Counted from the stretch's first letter, positions 24,427-33,730 are shown. The stretch: DNA of 64,000 nucleotides from Burkholderia sp. Bp8963 (GCF_003854275.1 NZ_QTQP01000039.1:1-64000), one strand, 5' to 3'. Notes: generated by a model from the sequence alone, not told the origin. A program made the numbers and translations.

Positions 24427-25668
24427 ATGGAAACCAGCCTCGACACGCGTGCCGCCAGCCAGGCCACTCAGCCCACCACCCAACCGCCCGCAGCCCGCAT
24501 CGCCTACCCGGTGCTCGGCGCGATCAGCTTCTCGCACATGCTCAACGACATGATCCAGTCGTTGATCCTCGCGATCTATCCGATGCTCAAGAGCCAGTTC
24601 TCGCTGTCGTTCGCGCAGATCGGGCTGATCACGCTCGTCTACCAGATCACCGCGTCGCTGCTGCAGCCGGTCGTCGGCCTCTATACGGACAAGCGCCCGC
24701 AGCCGTACTCGCTGCCGATCGGGATGGGCTTCACGCTGTCGGGGCTGCTGCTGATGTCGGTCGCGCCGAGCTTCCCGATGCTGCTCGCGGCCGCGGCGCT
24801 CGTCGGCTGCGGGTCGTCGGTGTTCCATCCGGAATCGTCGCGCGTCGCGCGGATGGCGTCGGGCGGCCAGCACGGGCTCGCGCAGTCGGTGTTCCAGGTC
24901 GGCGGCAATGCGGGCTCCGCACTCGGGCCGCTGCTCGCCGCGCTCGTGGTCATTCCGCACGGCCAGCACAGCATCGCGTGGTTCTCGGCGGCCGCGCTCG
25001 TCGCGATGATCGTCCTCACGCAGATCGGCCACTGGTACAAGAAGCATCCGTCGATCAGGAAGAAGGCCGCGCACGCGGCGCACGCGACGCTGTCACGCGG
25101 CCGCGTGATGGCCGCGATGAGCGTGCTGGTGCTGCTCGTGTTCTCGAAATACTTCTATCTCGCGAGCATCAACAGCTATTTCACGTTCTACCTGATCGAC
25201 AAGTTCCACCTGTCGGTGCAGGCCGCGCAGTTCCACCTGTTCGTGTTCCTCGCAGCCGTGGCCGCCGGCACGCTGATCGGCGGGCCGGTCGGCGACCGCA
25301 TCGGCCGCAAGTACGTGATCTGGGTGTCGATCCTCGGCGTCGCGCCGTTCACGCTGCTGCTGCCGTACGCGAACCTGTTCTGGACCAGCGTGCTGAGCGT
25401 GATCATCGGTGTCGTGCTCGCGTCGGCGTTCGCGGCGATCCTCGTCTACGCGACGGAACTGATGCCCGGCAAGGTCGGCACGGTCGCCGGGCTGTTCTTC
25501 GGCTTCGCGTTCGGGCTCGGCGGCGTCGGCGCCGCGGTGCTCGGCCAGCTCGCCGACGCGACGAGCATCGCGTTCGTCTACAAGGTGTGCTCGTTCCTGC
25601 CGCTCATCGGCGTGCTGACGGTGTTTCTGCCGGATCTCGAAGGAAGCCGGCGCGCGAAGAAGGCTTGA
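24427..25668 (+). CDS. MFS transporter, fosmidomycin resistance (Fsr) family
   Basis: A 413-residue twelve-helix permease of the Fsr group. Typical stretches are YPVLGAISFSHMLNDMIQSL in helix 1, LLQPVVGLYTDKRPQPYSLPIGM, and VGCGSSVFHPESSRVARMASGG near residue 127, a family signature. E. coli Fsr expels fosmidomycin; the physiological substrate of homologues is unclear. I start at ATG 24427, which gives the usual N-terminal length, although no Shine-Dalgarno is visible and the frame is open upstream to 24250. Confidence 0.9.
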   Translation: METSLDTRAASQATQPTTQPPAARIAYPVLGAISFSHMLNDMIQSLILAIYPMLKSQFSLSFAQIGLITLVYQITASLLQPVVGLYTDKRPQPYSLPIGMGFTLSGLLLMSVAPSFPMLLAAAALVGCGSSVFHPESSRVARMASGGQHGLAQSVFQVGGNAGSALGPLLAALVVIPHGQHSIAWFSAAALVAMIVLTQIGHWYKKHPSIRKKAAHAAHATLSRGRVMAAMSVLVLLVFSKYFYLASINSYFTFYLIDKFHLSVQAAQFHLFVFLAAVAAGTLIGGPVGDRIGRKYVIWVSILGVAPFTLLLPYANLFWTSVLSVIIGVVLASAFAAILVYATELMPGKVGTVAGLFFGFAFGLGGVGAAVLGQLADATSIAFVYKVCSFLPLIGVLTVFLPDLEGSRRAKKA

Positions 25669-25682
25669 CGTGACATGCGCTG

Positions 25683-25710
25683 CCCCGGCGCGCGACGACG
25701 CGCGCCGGGG
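25683..25710. terminator. Hairpin between convergent Fsr-like gene and mtnN
   Basis: A perfect 12-bp stem CCCCGGCGCGCG / CGCGCGCCGGGG with tetraloop ACGA, 15 bp after the permease stop and 66 bp beyond the mtnN stop. No T run follows on either strand, so it may act through stalling or 3'-end protection. Confidence 0.55.
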
Positions 25711-25775
25711 TCATGCAGATGAGCGTACGACGAGTACGACGGCGGGAACGATGGCGGCTACGACAGCGGCGGCGC

Positions 25776-26570
25776 TCAGGCCGCCGTCGCCGCATGCAGC
25801 TTCAGGAAACGCTTCAGGATGCCGGACGAATACGTGCCCGCGATCGCCGACAGGAAGTGCGAGAACGACTGGGTTGCGTGATCGTCGGCGGTGTCCGAAA
25901 TCGTGCGCACGAGCGCGAACGGCACGTCGTGTTCAGCGCACACCTGCGCGATCGCGGCGCCTTCCATCTCGACTGCCAGCGCATCGGGCAGCGCATCGCG
26001 CAACGCGATGACTTCCCGCTCGCTCGACACGAAGCGATCGCCGCTGATCACGAGCCCGCTGCGCATCTGCGCGCCGGCCAGCCGGAAGCGCTCGGCGAGC
26101 ACACCGCCCTCCTCGGCGATGAATTGCGCACACGCGTCCTTCAGCCGGGCCGTCAGCCCCGGATCGGTTTCGAAATGCGTGATGCCGAGCAGCGGCACCT
26201 CGTAGCGCGGAAACAGCGGCGACGCATCGAGATCGTGCTGCATCAGCGTGTCCGCGACGACGACGTCGCCGACCCGCACCGCGTGCGCGACGCCGCCGGC
26301 GACGCCGGTAAACACGATCCCCGCGACGCCGAACACGTGGATCAGTGCGCTGACCGTCGCAGCGGCTGCGACCTTGCCGATCCGCGCGAGCGTGACGACG
26401 CACGCGGCGCCGTGCACGGTGCCGAGGTGATAGTCGCGACGGCCGAACGTGATCGTCCTGACCACGCCCTCCGCGCGCATTTCGGCGATCAGGTCGCCGA
26501 GTTCTTCGGGCAACGCGGCGAGAATGCCGAGCGGCCGGGTGGACATTGCAGAACTCATGTATGCGCTCAT
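25776..26570 (-). CDS. mtnN: 5'-methylthioadenosine/S-adenosylhomocysteine nucleosidase
   Basis: A 264-residue purine nucleoside phosphorylase-fold enzyme that cleaves the glycosidic bond of MTA and SAH, recycling S-adenosylmethionine by-products and feeding autoinducer-2 and methionine salvage. By alignment to the E. coli enzyme the catalytic set is Glu23 (ALPEEL), Glu203 (VEMEGAAIAQV) and Asp226 (RTISDTAD), all present. It is ~30 residues longer than E. coli MtnN, partly from the N-terminus. The ATG at 26570 overlaps the uvrD stop by four bases, which suggests translational coupling to the helicase; ATGs at 26558 and 26546 are possible alternatives. Confidence 0.88.
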   Translation of the reverse strand: MSAYMSSAMSTRPLGILAALPEELGDLIAEMRAEGVVRTITFGRRDYHLGTVHGAACVVTLARIGKVAAAATVSALIHVFGVAGIVFTGVAGGVAHAVRVGDVVVADTLMQHDLDASPLFPRYEVPLLGITHFETDPGLTARLKDACAQFIAEEGGVLAERFRLAGAQMRSGLVISGDRFVSSEREVIALRDALPDALAVEMEGAAIAQVCAEHDVPFALVRTISDTADDHATQSFSHFLSAIAGTYSSGILKRFLKLHAATAA

Positions 26571-28930
26571 TCAACCGCCTGCAGTTTCGCGACCGCGAGT
26601 GCGAGCCACTTCTCGCCATGCCGCTTGAATTTCACCTGGGCCTTCGCATCCGCGCCGCTGCCTTCGAGCGCGGTAACGGTGCCTTCGCCGAACTTGTTGT
26701 GGAACACCTGCTGGCCGACGCGGAAACCGCTGCCGGCCGCGCGCTGCTGGTCCGCGAACGCGGGCAGCGGCGCCGACACGGCGGCATCGACGATCTGCTC
26801 GCGCCCGGCGCCCGGCCGCGCGAACCAGTCGCGGCCCCAGCCCGCGTTGTCGCTGCGGCCGCCGCCCCAGCGCGCGCCCGCCTCGACCTTCGGCGTCAGC
26901 CACTTCAGCACGTGCTGCGGCAGTTCGTCGAAGAACCGCGAGCGCACGTTGTAGCGCGTTTGCCCGTGCAGCATCCGGCTCTGCGCGAACGACAGGTAGA
27001 GCCGCTCCTTCGCGCGCGTGATCGCGACGTACATCAGACGCCGCTCTTCCTCGAGACCGGCCGCTTCCATCGCGCTGTTCTCGTGCGGGAACAGCCCCTC
27101 CTCGAGGCCGGTGATGAACACCGCCGCGAACTCGAGCCCCTTCGCCGCGTGCACGGTCATCAGCTGCACCGCGTCCTGCCCGGCCTGCGCCTGGTTGTCG
27201 CCGGCCTCGAGCGAGGCGTGCGACAGGAAGCCCGCGAGCGGCGTCATCGTATCGGGGTTCTGTGAGGGGTCGCCGAGCGCGGCCGGGTCCAGCACATCGG
27301 CTGCCGCGCTGTCCGGCGCCGCGGCGATTTCCGGCGCGGCGATCGCGCCCGCGCGCAGCGGGATCGAGCGGGCCGGCGTGTCGAGACCGTAGCCCTCCTC
27401 GCTGACGAACGCCGTCGCCGCGTTGACGAGTTCCTGCAGGTTCTCGAGCCGGTCCTGGCCTTCGCGCTCGCCCTGGTAGAAATCGGCGAGACCGCTCGCG
27501 CGCACGACATACTCGACCGTCTCGGGCAGGCTCATCTGCTGCGTGTCGGCTCGCATCTTCGCGACCAGGTTCGCGAACGCGCCGAGGCTCGTGCCGGCCT
27601 TGCCCGTCACGTACGGGATCGCCGCGGCCATCGCGCAGCCGTACAGCCGCGCGGCATCCGCGAGCTGCTCGATCGAGCGCGCGCCGATGCCGCGCGCCGG
27701 AAAGTTCACGACGCGCGCGAACGCGGTGTCGTCGTTCGGGTTGTCGATCAGGCGCAGATACGCGAGCGCGTGCTTGATTTCCTGCCGCTCGAAGAAGCGC
27801 AGCCCGCCGTACACGCGGTACGGGATGCCGGCCGTCATCAGCGTGTGCTCGATCGCGCGCGACTGCGCGTTGCTGCGGTACAGGACCGCGACCTCGCTGC
27901 GCGCCATGCCGGTGTTGATCAGCGAGCGGATCTCCTCGACGATCCAGCCGGCCTCCTGCGAATCGGTCGACGCCTCGTACACGCGCACGGGCTCGCCGTG
28001 GCCGGCGTCGGTGCGCAGGTTCTTGCCGAGCCGGTGCGCGTTGTTCGAGATCAGCTGGTTCGCCGCGTCGAGGATGTTGCCGTGCGACCGGTAGTTCTGC
28101 TCGAGCTTGATCAGGTTGCGCACGCGGAACTCGTTCTCGAAGTCGCGCATGTTGCCAACGTTTGCGCCGCGGAACGCGTAGATCGACTGGTCGTCGTCGC
28201 CGACCGCGAAGATCGCGTTCTGGCCGCCCGCGAGCAGCTTGAGCCACGCGTACTGCAGCTTGTTCGTATCCTGGAACTCGTCGACGAGGATGTGCCTGAA
28301 GCGCGCCTGGTAATGCGCGCGCAGCGGCGGGTTGTGCGCGAGCAGCTCGTAGCAGCGCAGCAGCAGCTCGGGGAAATCGACGACGCCTTCGCGCTGGCAT
28401 TGCTGGTCGTATGCGTGGTAGAGCTCGACGAACTTGCGGTTGAAGCTGTCGGTCGCGTCGACCTTGTCGGGCCGCAGCCCCTGCTCTTTCGCGTTGTTGA
28501 TGAAGTACTGGACGTTCTTCGGCGGATACTTCTCGTCGTCGACGTTCGCGGCCTTCATCAGCCGCTTGATCGCGGACAGCTGGTCGGCCGTGTCGAGGAT
28601 CTGGAACGTCTGCGGCAGGCCCGCGTCGCGGTAGTGCGCGCGCAGCATCCGGTTGCACAGCCCGTGGAACGTGCCGATCCACATGCCGCGCGTATCGATC
28701 GGCATCATCGCCGACAGGCGCGCCATCATCTCGCGCGCGGCCTTGTTCGTGAAGGTGACGGCGAGCACCGTCGAGGGTGACGCGTAGCCGTGCTGGATCA
28801 GCCACGCGATCCGCGTGATCAGCACGCGGGTCTTGCCGCTGCCCGCCCCTGCGAGGATCAGCGCCGGTTCGTTCGGCAACGTGACGGCGGCGTATTGTTC
28901 AGGGTTCAGGTTGGCGAGCAGATCGGGCAT
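26567..28930 (-). CDS. uvrD: DNA helicase II (UvrD)
   Basis: A 787-residue superfamily 1 3'-5' helicase for nucleotide excision and mismatch repair. Walker A is AGAGSGKT (residues ~27-34), motif II is VDEFQDTN near residue 222, motif III GDDDQSIYAFRGA follows, and motifs IV-VI include NYRSHGNILDAANQLI, TVHAAKGLEF and YVAITRAKERLYL. The ATG at 28930 gives the family N-terminus MPDLLANLNPEQ; the open frame upstream to 29137 is not coding-like. A TATAAT on the minus strand lies 40 bp before the start. It diverges from valS and overlaps mtnN. Confidence 0.96.
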   Translation of the reverse strand: MPDLLANLNPEQYAAVTLPNEPALILAGAGSGKTRVLITRIAWLIQHGYASPSTVLAVTFTNKAAREMMARLSAMMPIDTRGMWIGTFHGLCNRMLRAHYRDAGLPQTFQILDTADQLSAIKRLMKAANVDDEKYPPKNVQYFINNAKEQGLRPDKVDATDSFNRKFVELYHAYDQQCQREGVVDFPELLLRCYELLAHNPPLRAHYQARFRHILVDEFQDTNKLQYAWLKLLAGGQNAIFAVGDDDQSIYAFRGANVGNMRDFENEFRVRNLIKLEQNYRSHGNILDAANQLISNNAHRLGKNLRTDAGHGEPVRVYEASTDSQEAGWIVEEIRSLINTGMARSEVAVLYRSNAQSRAIEHTLMTAGIPYRVYGGLRFFERQEIKHALAYLRLIDNPNDDTAFARVVNFPARGIGARSIEQLADAARLYGCAMAAAIPYVTGKAGTSLGAFANLVAKMRADTQQMSLPETVEYVVRASGLADFYQGEREGQDRLENLQELVNAATAFVSEEGYGLDTPARSIPLRAGAIAAPEIAAAPDSAAADVLDPAALGDPSQNPDTMTPLAGFLSHASLEAGDNQAQAGQDAVQLMTVHAAKGLEFAAVFITGLEEGLFPHENSAMEAAGLEEERRLMYVAITRAKERLYLSFAQSRMLHGQTRYNVRSRFFDELPQHVLKWLTPKVEAGARWGGGRSDNAGWGRDWFARPGAGREQIVDAAVSAPLPAFADQQRAAGSGFRVGQQVFHNKFGEGTVTALEGSGADAKAQVKFKRHGEKWLALAVAKLQAVE

Positions 28931-28969
28931 GGAGCGGCAGCGGACGTGCGTAAGGAAAGCGGACCCGAC

Positions 28970-28975
28970 ATTATA
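28970..28975 (-). promoter_or_regulatory. Candidate -10 element for uvrD
   Basis: The minus strand reads TATAAT here, 40 bp before the uvrD ATG, in the 227-bp divergent gap with valS. The -35 position has only a poor match. Confidence 0.5.
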
Positions 28976-29103
28976 AGTCCGCCGCGCGCGATGCTCGGAC
29001 TGTCGCGTGCAATCCCCCCTGTCGATCCGCGCGATGCCGCGCCACGACGGGCTCTCGACGCGCCCGCACGGGCCGGGCGATGGCTGGCCGATGTGCATCC
29101 ATT

Positions 29104-29109
29104 TATAAT
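29104..29109 (+). promoter_or_regulatory. Candidate -10 element for valS
   Basis: TATAAT at 29104-29109 lies 49 bp before the valS ATG, giving a leader of about 42 bases. A -35 hexamer is not evident. No T-box or other leader structure is apparent. Confidence 0.55.
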
Positions 29110-29157
29110 CGTCGGATTCAGCATCCAATTCACGCAATTTTCAGCAGATTTCCGACC

Positions 29158-32025
29158 ATGAGCGACAGCACGCTGGCGAAGAGTTTCGAGCCCCACACCA
29201 TCGAGTCCCAATGGGGGCCGGAGTGGGAAAAACGCGGCTATGCCGCCCCGGCCTTCGATCCGGCCAAGCCTGATTTCGCGATCCAGCTGCCGCCGCCGAA
29301 CGTGACGGGCACGCTGCACATGGGGCACGCGTTCAACCAGACGATCATGGACGGCCTCACGCGCTACCACCGGATGCTCGGCGAGAACACGCTGTGGGTG
29401 CCGGGCACCGACCACGCGGGGATCGCGACCCAGATCGTCGTCGAGCGCCAGCTCGACGCGCAGGGCGTGTCGCGCCACGACCTCGGCCGCGAGAAGTTCG
29501 TCGAGCGCGTGTGGGAATGGAAGCAGCAGTCCGGCTCGACGATCACGGGCCAGGTGCGCCGCCTCGGCGCGTCGCCCGACTGGTCGCGCGAATACTTCAC
29601 GATGGACGACAAGATGTCGGCCGCCGTGCGCGACGTGTTCGTCACGCTCTATGAACAGGGCCTGATCTACCGCGGCAAGCGCCTCGTCAACTGGGATCCG
29701 GTGCTGCTGACGGCCGTGTCCGACCTCGAGGTCGCGAGCGAAGAAGAGAACGGCCACCTGTGGCACATCCGCTACCCGCTCGTCGACGGCTCGGGCTCGC
29801 TGACGGTTGCGACCACGCGCCCCGAGACGATGCTCGGCGACGTCGCGGTGATGGTCCACCCGGAAGACGAGCGCTACAAGCACCTGATCGGCCAGTTCGT
29901 GAAGCTGCCGCTGACCGGCCGCGAGATCCCGGTGATCGCCGACGACTACGTCGACCTCGAATTCGGCACCGGCGTCGTGAAGGTCACGCCCGCGCACGAC
30001 TTCAACGACTACCAGGTCGGCCTGCGCCACAACTTCGCGCCGATCGAGATCCTGACGCTCGACGCGAAGATCAACGACAACGGCCCCGAGCAATACCGCG
30101 GCCTCGACCGCTTCGACGCGCGCAAGGCGATCGTCGCCGATCTCGACGCGCAGGGCTTCCTCGAATCCGTGAAGCCGCACAAGCTGATGGTGCCGCGCGG
30201 CGACCGCACGGGCGTCGTGATCGAGCCGATGCTGACCGACCAGTGGTTCGTCGCGATGACGAAGCCCGCGCCGGAGGGCACGTTCAACCCGGGCAAGTCG
30301 ATCACCGACGTGTCGCTCGACGTCGTGCGCAACGGCCAGATCAAGTTCGTGCCGGAAAACTGGACGACCACGTACTACCAGTGGCTCGAGAACATCCAGG
30401 ACTGGTGTATCTCGCGCCAGCTGTGGTGGGGCCACCAGATCCCCGCGTGGTATGGCGAGAACGGCGAGGTATTCGTCGCACGCAACGAGGAAGACGCGCG
30501 CGCGCAGGCCGCCGCGAAGGGCTACACGGGTGCATTGAAGCGTGACGACGACGTGCTCGACACATGGTTCTCGTCGGCGCTCGTGCCGTTCTCGTCGCTC
30601 GGCTGGCCGAACGAAACGCCGGAGCTCGCGCACTTCCTGCCGTCGTCGGTGCTCGTCACCGGCTTCGACATCATCTTCTTCTGGGTTGCCCGGATGGTGA
30701 TGATGACGACCCACTTCACCGGCAAGGTGCCCTTCCACACCGTCTACGTGCACGGCCTCGTGCGCGACGCGGAAGGCCAGAAGATGTCGAAGAGCAAGGG
30801 CAACACGCTCGACCCGATCGACATCGTCGACGGCATCGACCTCGAAACGCTGGTCGCGAAGCGCACGACGGGCCTGATGAATCCGAAGCAGGCTGCGACG
30901 ATCGAGAAGAAGACGCGCAAGGAATTCCCGGACGGCATCGCCGCGTTCGGCACCGACGCGCTGCGCTTCACGATGGCGTCGATGGCGACGCTCGGCCGCA
31001 ACGTGAACTTCGACCTCGCGCGCTGCGAAGGCTACCGCAACTTCTGCAACAAGCTGTGGAACGCGACGCGCTTCGTGCTGATGAACTGCGAAGGCCACGA
31101 CTGCGGGCTCGACAAGCCGGAAGTGTGCGGCGCGGGCGACTGCGGCCCGGGCGGCTATCTCGACTTCTCGGCGGCCGACCGCTGGATCGTGTCGCTGCTG
31201 CAGCGCACCGAAGCCGACATCGCAAAGGGCTTCGCCGACTACCGCTTCGACAACATCGCGACCAGCATCTACAAGTTCGTCTGGGACGAGTACTGCGACT
31301 GGTATCTCGAACTCGCGAAGGTGCAGATCCAGAACGGCACGCCCGAGCAGCAGCGCGCGACGCGCCGCACGCTGCTGCGCGTGCTGGAAACGGTGCTGCG
31401 CCTCGCGCACCCGATCATCCCGTTCATCACCGAGGCGCTCTGGCAGAAGGTCGCGCCGCTCGCGGGCCGATATCCGGAGGGCAAGACCGACGGCGAAGCG
31501 TCGCTGATGACGCAGGCGTACCCGATCGCGGATCTCAAGAAGATCGACGAGGCGTCCGAACAATGGGCGGCCGACCTGAAGGCGATCATCGACGCGTGCC
31601 GCAACCTGCGCGGCGAGATGAACCTGTCGCCGGCAACCAAGGTGCCGCTGCTCGCGGCGGGCGAAGCCGAGCGCCTGCGCGCGTTCGCGCCCTATGTGCA
31701 GGCCCTCGCCCGCCTGTCGGAGGTGCAGATCCTCGCCGACGAGGCCGCGCTCGACAAGGAAGCGCACGGCGCGCCGATCGCGATCGTCGGTCAGAACAAG
31801 CTCGTGCTGAAGGTGGAAATCGACGTCGCAGCGGAACGCGAGCGGCTGTCGAAGGAAGTCGCGCGCCTGACGGGCGAGATCGCCAAGTGCAGCGCGAAGC
31901 TCGGCAACGAGGCGTTCGTCGCGAAGGCGCCGCCGGCGGTGGTCGAGCAGGAGCAGAAACGGCTTGCCGAGTTCCAGAGCACGCTCGCGAAACTCAGCGC
32001 GCAGCTCGAACGCCTGCCTGCGTAA
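29158..32025 (+). CDS. valS: Valyl-tRNA synthetase
   Basis: A 955-residue class I synthetase that charges tRNA-Val. HIGH is present as HMGH (residues 54-57, in PPPNVTGTLHMGHAF) and KMSKS as KMSKSKGN near residue 542. The editing CP1 insert occupies ~190-430, including TTRPETMLGDVAV. An anticodon-binding domain follows (~680-830), and the last ~65 residues form the ValS coiled-coil arm (ERERLSKEVARLTGEIAKC). Length is normal. galU follows 87 bp downstream, with its own promoter-like element in the gap. Confidence 0.97.
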   Translation: MSDSTLAKSFEPHTIESQWGPEWEKRGYAAPAFDPAKPDFAIQLPPPNVTGTLHMGHAFNQTIMDGLTRYHRMLGENTLWVPGTDHAGIATQIVVERQLDAQGVSRHDLGREKFVERVWEWKQQSGSTITGQVRRLGASPDWSREYFTMDDKMSAAVRDVFVTLYEQGLIYRGKRLVNWDPVLLTAVSDLEVASEEENGHLWHIRYPLVDGSGSLTVATTRPETMLGDVAVMVHPEDERYKHLIGQFVKLPLTGREIPVIADDYVDLEFGTGVVKVTPAHDFNDYQVGLRHNFAPIEILTLDAKINDNGPEQYRGLDRFDARKAIVADLDAQGFLESVKPHKLMVPRGDRTGVVIEPMLTDQWFVAMTKPAPEGTFNPGKSITDVSLDVVRNGQIKFVPENWTTTYYQWLENIQDWCISRQLWWGHQIPAWYGENGEVFVARNEEDARAQAAAKGYTGALKRDDDVLDTWFSSALVPFSSLGWPNETPELAHFLPSSVLVTGFDIIFFWVARMVMMTTHFTGKVPFHTVYVHGLVRDAEGQKMSKSKGNTLDPIDIVDGIDLETLVAKRTTGLMNPKQAATIEKKTRKEFPDGIAAFGTDALRFTMASMATLGRNVNFDLARCEGYRNFCNKLWNATRFVLMNCEGHDCGLDKPEVCGAGDCGPGGYLDFSAADRWIVSLLQRTEADIAKGFADYRFDNIATSIYKFVWDEYCDWYLELAKVQIQNGTPEQQRATRRTLLRVLETVLRLAHPIIPFITEALWQKVAPLAGRYPEGKTDGEASLMTQAYPIADLKKIDEASEQWAADLKAIIDACRNLRGEMNLSPATKVPLLAAGEAERLRAFAPYVQALARLSEVQILADEAALDKEAHGAPIAIVGQNKLVLKVEIDVAAERERLSKEVARLTGEIAKCSAKLGNEAFVAKAPPAVVEQEQKRLAEFQSTLAKLSAQLERLPA

Positions 32026-32035
32026 CAAACCGTAA

Positions 32036-32069
32036 GGTCATTTGCGTTCACTATAATTCGCAAATGACC
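32036..32069 (+). promoter_or_regulatory. galU promoter bracketed by an 11-bp inverted repeat
   Basis: GGTCATTTGCG (32036-32046) and CGCAAATGACC (32059-32069) form a perfect 11-bp inverted repeat with a 12-base spacer. The spacer holds a perfect TATAAT (32052-32057), 56 bp before the galU ATG. A dimeric repressor bound here would cover the -10 box; alternatively it is a cruciform or attenuation hairpin after valS. There is no T run, so a terminator is less likely. Confidence 0.65.
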
Positions 32070-32112
32070 ATAGACCCGCTTGACGAGTCGGAAAAGGAAC
32101 AAAGGATCGATC

Positions 32113-32997
32113 ATGTTGAAAGTCACCAAGGCAGTCTTCCCGGTCGCAGGCCTAGGCACGCGCTTCCTGCCCGCGACGAAGGCCAGCCCGAAGGAAATGC
32201 TGCCCGTCGTCGACAAGCCCCTGATCCAGTACGCGGTCGAGGAAGCGATTGCCGCGGGCATCACGGAAATGATCTTCGTCACCGGGCGCAGCAAGCGCGC
32301 GATCGAGGACCATTTCGACAAGTCATACGAGATCGAGGCTGAACTCGAGGCGCGCGGCAAGGAAAAACTGCTCGAGCTGGTGCGCAGCATCAAGCCGAGC
32401 CACGTCGACTGCTTCTACGTGCGCCAGCCGGAAGCGCTCGGCCTCGGCCACGCGGTGCTGTGCGCGGAGAAGCTCGTCGCGGACAACCCGTTCGCGGTGA
32501 TCCTCGCCGACGACCTGCTCGACGGCACCCCGCCCGTGATGAAGCAGATGGTCGACGTGTTCGACCACTATCACAGCTCGGTGATCGGCGTCGAAGAGAT
32601 CCCGCCGTCGGAGACGAAGTCGTACGGCATCGTCGACGGCAAGGAATGGGAGGAGTCGATCATCAAGATGTCGGCGATCGTCGAGAAGCCGGAGCCGGAA
32701 GTCGCGCCGTCGAACCTCGGCGTGGTCGGCCGCTACGTGCTGAAGCCGCGGATCTTCCAGCACCTGCGCGCGCTGAAGCCGGGCGCGGGCGGCGAGCTGC
32801 AGCTGACCGACGCGATCGAGGCGCTGCTCGCCGACGAGCAGGTGCTGGCGTACAAGTACCAGGGCACCCGCTACGACTGCGGCAGCAAGCTCGGCTACCT
32901 GAAGGCGACCGTCGAATTCGCGCTGCGCCACCCCGAAGTCGCGACGGAGTTCGAGGCCTACCTGCGCTCGCGCGGCGTCGAGCAGCCCGCTGCCTGA
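32113..32997 (+). CDS. galU: UTP-glucose-1-phosphate uridylyltransferase
   Basis: A 294-residue nucleotidyltransferase that makes UDP-glucose for LPS, exopolysaccharide and trehalose synthesis. The N-terminal nucleotide loop GLGTRFLPATKASPKEML (residues ~13-30) and the VDKPLIQYAVEEA and VEKPEPEVAPSNLGVVGRYVL blocks are diagnostic. The ATG at 32113 is supported by AAAGGATCGATC upstream. It lies downstream of valS with a promoter-like inverted repeat between. Its stop codon is inside a short GCCTGAATA repeat. Confidence 0.96.
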   Translation: MLKVTKAVFPVAGLGTRFLPATKASPKEMLPVVDKPLIQYAVEEAIAAGITEMIFVTGRSKRAIEDHFDKSYEIEAELEARGKEKLLELVRSIKPSHVDCFYVRQPEALGLGHAVLCAEKLVADNPFAVILADDLLDGTPPVMKQMVDVFDHYHSSVIGVEEIPPSETKSYGIVDGKEWEESIIKMSAIVEKPEPEVAPSNLGVVGRYVLKPRIFQHLRALKPGAGGELQLTDAIEALLADEQVLAYKYQGTRYDCGSKLGYLKATVEFALRHPEVATEFEAYLRSRGVEQPAA

Positions 32998-33023
32998 ATA
33001 CCCGCCTGAATATCGCCTGAATA
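32992..33023. repeat. Triple GCCTGAATA repeat across the galU stop
   Basis: GCCTGAATA occurs at 32992-33000, 33004-33012 and 33015-33023; the first copy contains the galU TGA. It looks like local duplication of the gene end. Confidence 0.7.
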
Positions 33024-33033
33024 TCCCGAAGTA

Positions 33034-33067
33034 CTGCCGGCGCCCGCGGCACCGCGGGCTTCGGCAG
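33034..33067. terminator. Hairpin between convergent galU and DUF4136 genes
   Basis: An interrupted stem: CTGCCG (33034-33039) with CGGCAG (33062-33067) outside, and GCCCGCG (33042-33048) with CGCGGGC (33053-33059) inside. It lacks a T tract, so strength as a terminator is uncertain. Confidence 0.45.
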
Positions 33068-33079
33068 CGGGTGCCGCGC

Positions 33080-33694
33080 TCAGTGTGCGGCGGCCGGTTT
33101 CACCGAGACGACGCCCGGCATCCCGCCCGCGTCGTCTTTTTTCGTCTTCACGAGCCAGCCGTCGCCTGCGTCGAACGGCAGCTTCGCGAGCGCGCTCTTC
33201 ACGAGCGCCGGCGCCGCCTGCTGCGCACCCGGCTCGCGGTCGCGCAGCGCCGCCGACACGCGGTACACATCCGCACCCGACTTCGCATCGACGAAACGCA
33301 GCGTCAGCACGTGACGGTAGACCTTGCCCGCGAACGGCAGCCCGATCGGCGCCGGCCCGTCGGTGGCGACGCACGCGCTGCTCGCGCCGCCGCACTGCTC
33401 GGCCATCGTCGCGACCGCGGCGGGTTGCGTCGCAAAGGCGATCGACAGCCGGTAGCGCGCGTCGTTGAGCGGCTGCGCGTCGAAACCGCGGCGCGCGAGC
33501 TCGTCGTGCACGAGCGTCTCGATCTGCCGGTATTGCGCGTCGTCCGATTGCGCTGCGGTGCGCGCGAAACCGTAGCCGTGCGCGCCCGACGCGAACGCAT
33601 CCGGCTGGCCGACCGCGGTCACGCCGGCCGTCATGCCGGCGCAGCCCGTCAACAGCGCCGCCGCGAGCGCAGCCGCCGTCCATTCGATTTTCAT
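33080..33694 (-). CDS. DUF4136 lipoprotein
   Basis: A 204-residue predicted lipoprotein from the ATG at 33694, which follows GGGGAAAGTC. The signal peptide MKIEWTAAALAAALLTGCAG has lipobox LTGC, so Cys18 would be lipidated. The mature part, with GYGFARTAAQSDDAQYRQIETLVHDELARRGF and repeated beta-strand stretches (ARYRLSIAF, YRHVLTLRFVDAKSGADVYRVSA), fits the DUF4136 fold, which is found in outer-membrane-associated lipoproteins of unknown role. It lies 36 bp beyond the end of the CHASE2 kinase gene and may be the last gene of that operon. Confidence 0.85.
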   Translation of the reverse strand: MKIEWTAAALAAALLTGCAGMTAGVTAVGQPDAFASGAHGYGFARTAAQSDDAQYRQIETLVHDELARRGFDAQPLNDARYRLSIAFATQPAAVATMAEQCGGASSACVATDGPAPIGLPFAGKVYRHVLTLRFVDAKSGADVYRVSAALRDREPGAQQAAPALVKSALAKLPFDAGDGWLVKTKKDDAGGMPGVVSVKPAAAH

Positions 33695-33730
33695 GACTTT
33701 CCCCAAATGCTTGCCGCCGCGCCCGCCCTG

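Noticed and set aside
28906..32028. A 1040-codon open frame antisense to valS
   Set aside because: It mirrors valS codon by codon, is very rich in Arg, Glu, His and Asp, has no ribosome site and no recognisable domain. Such frames are expected opposite GC-rich genes.
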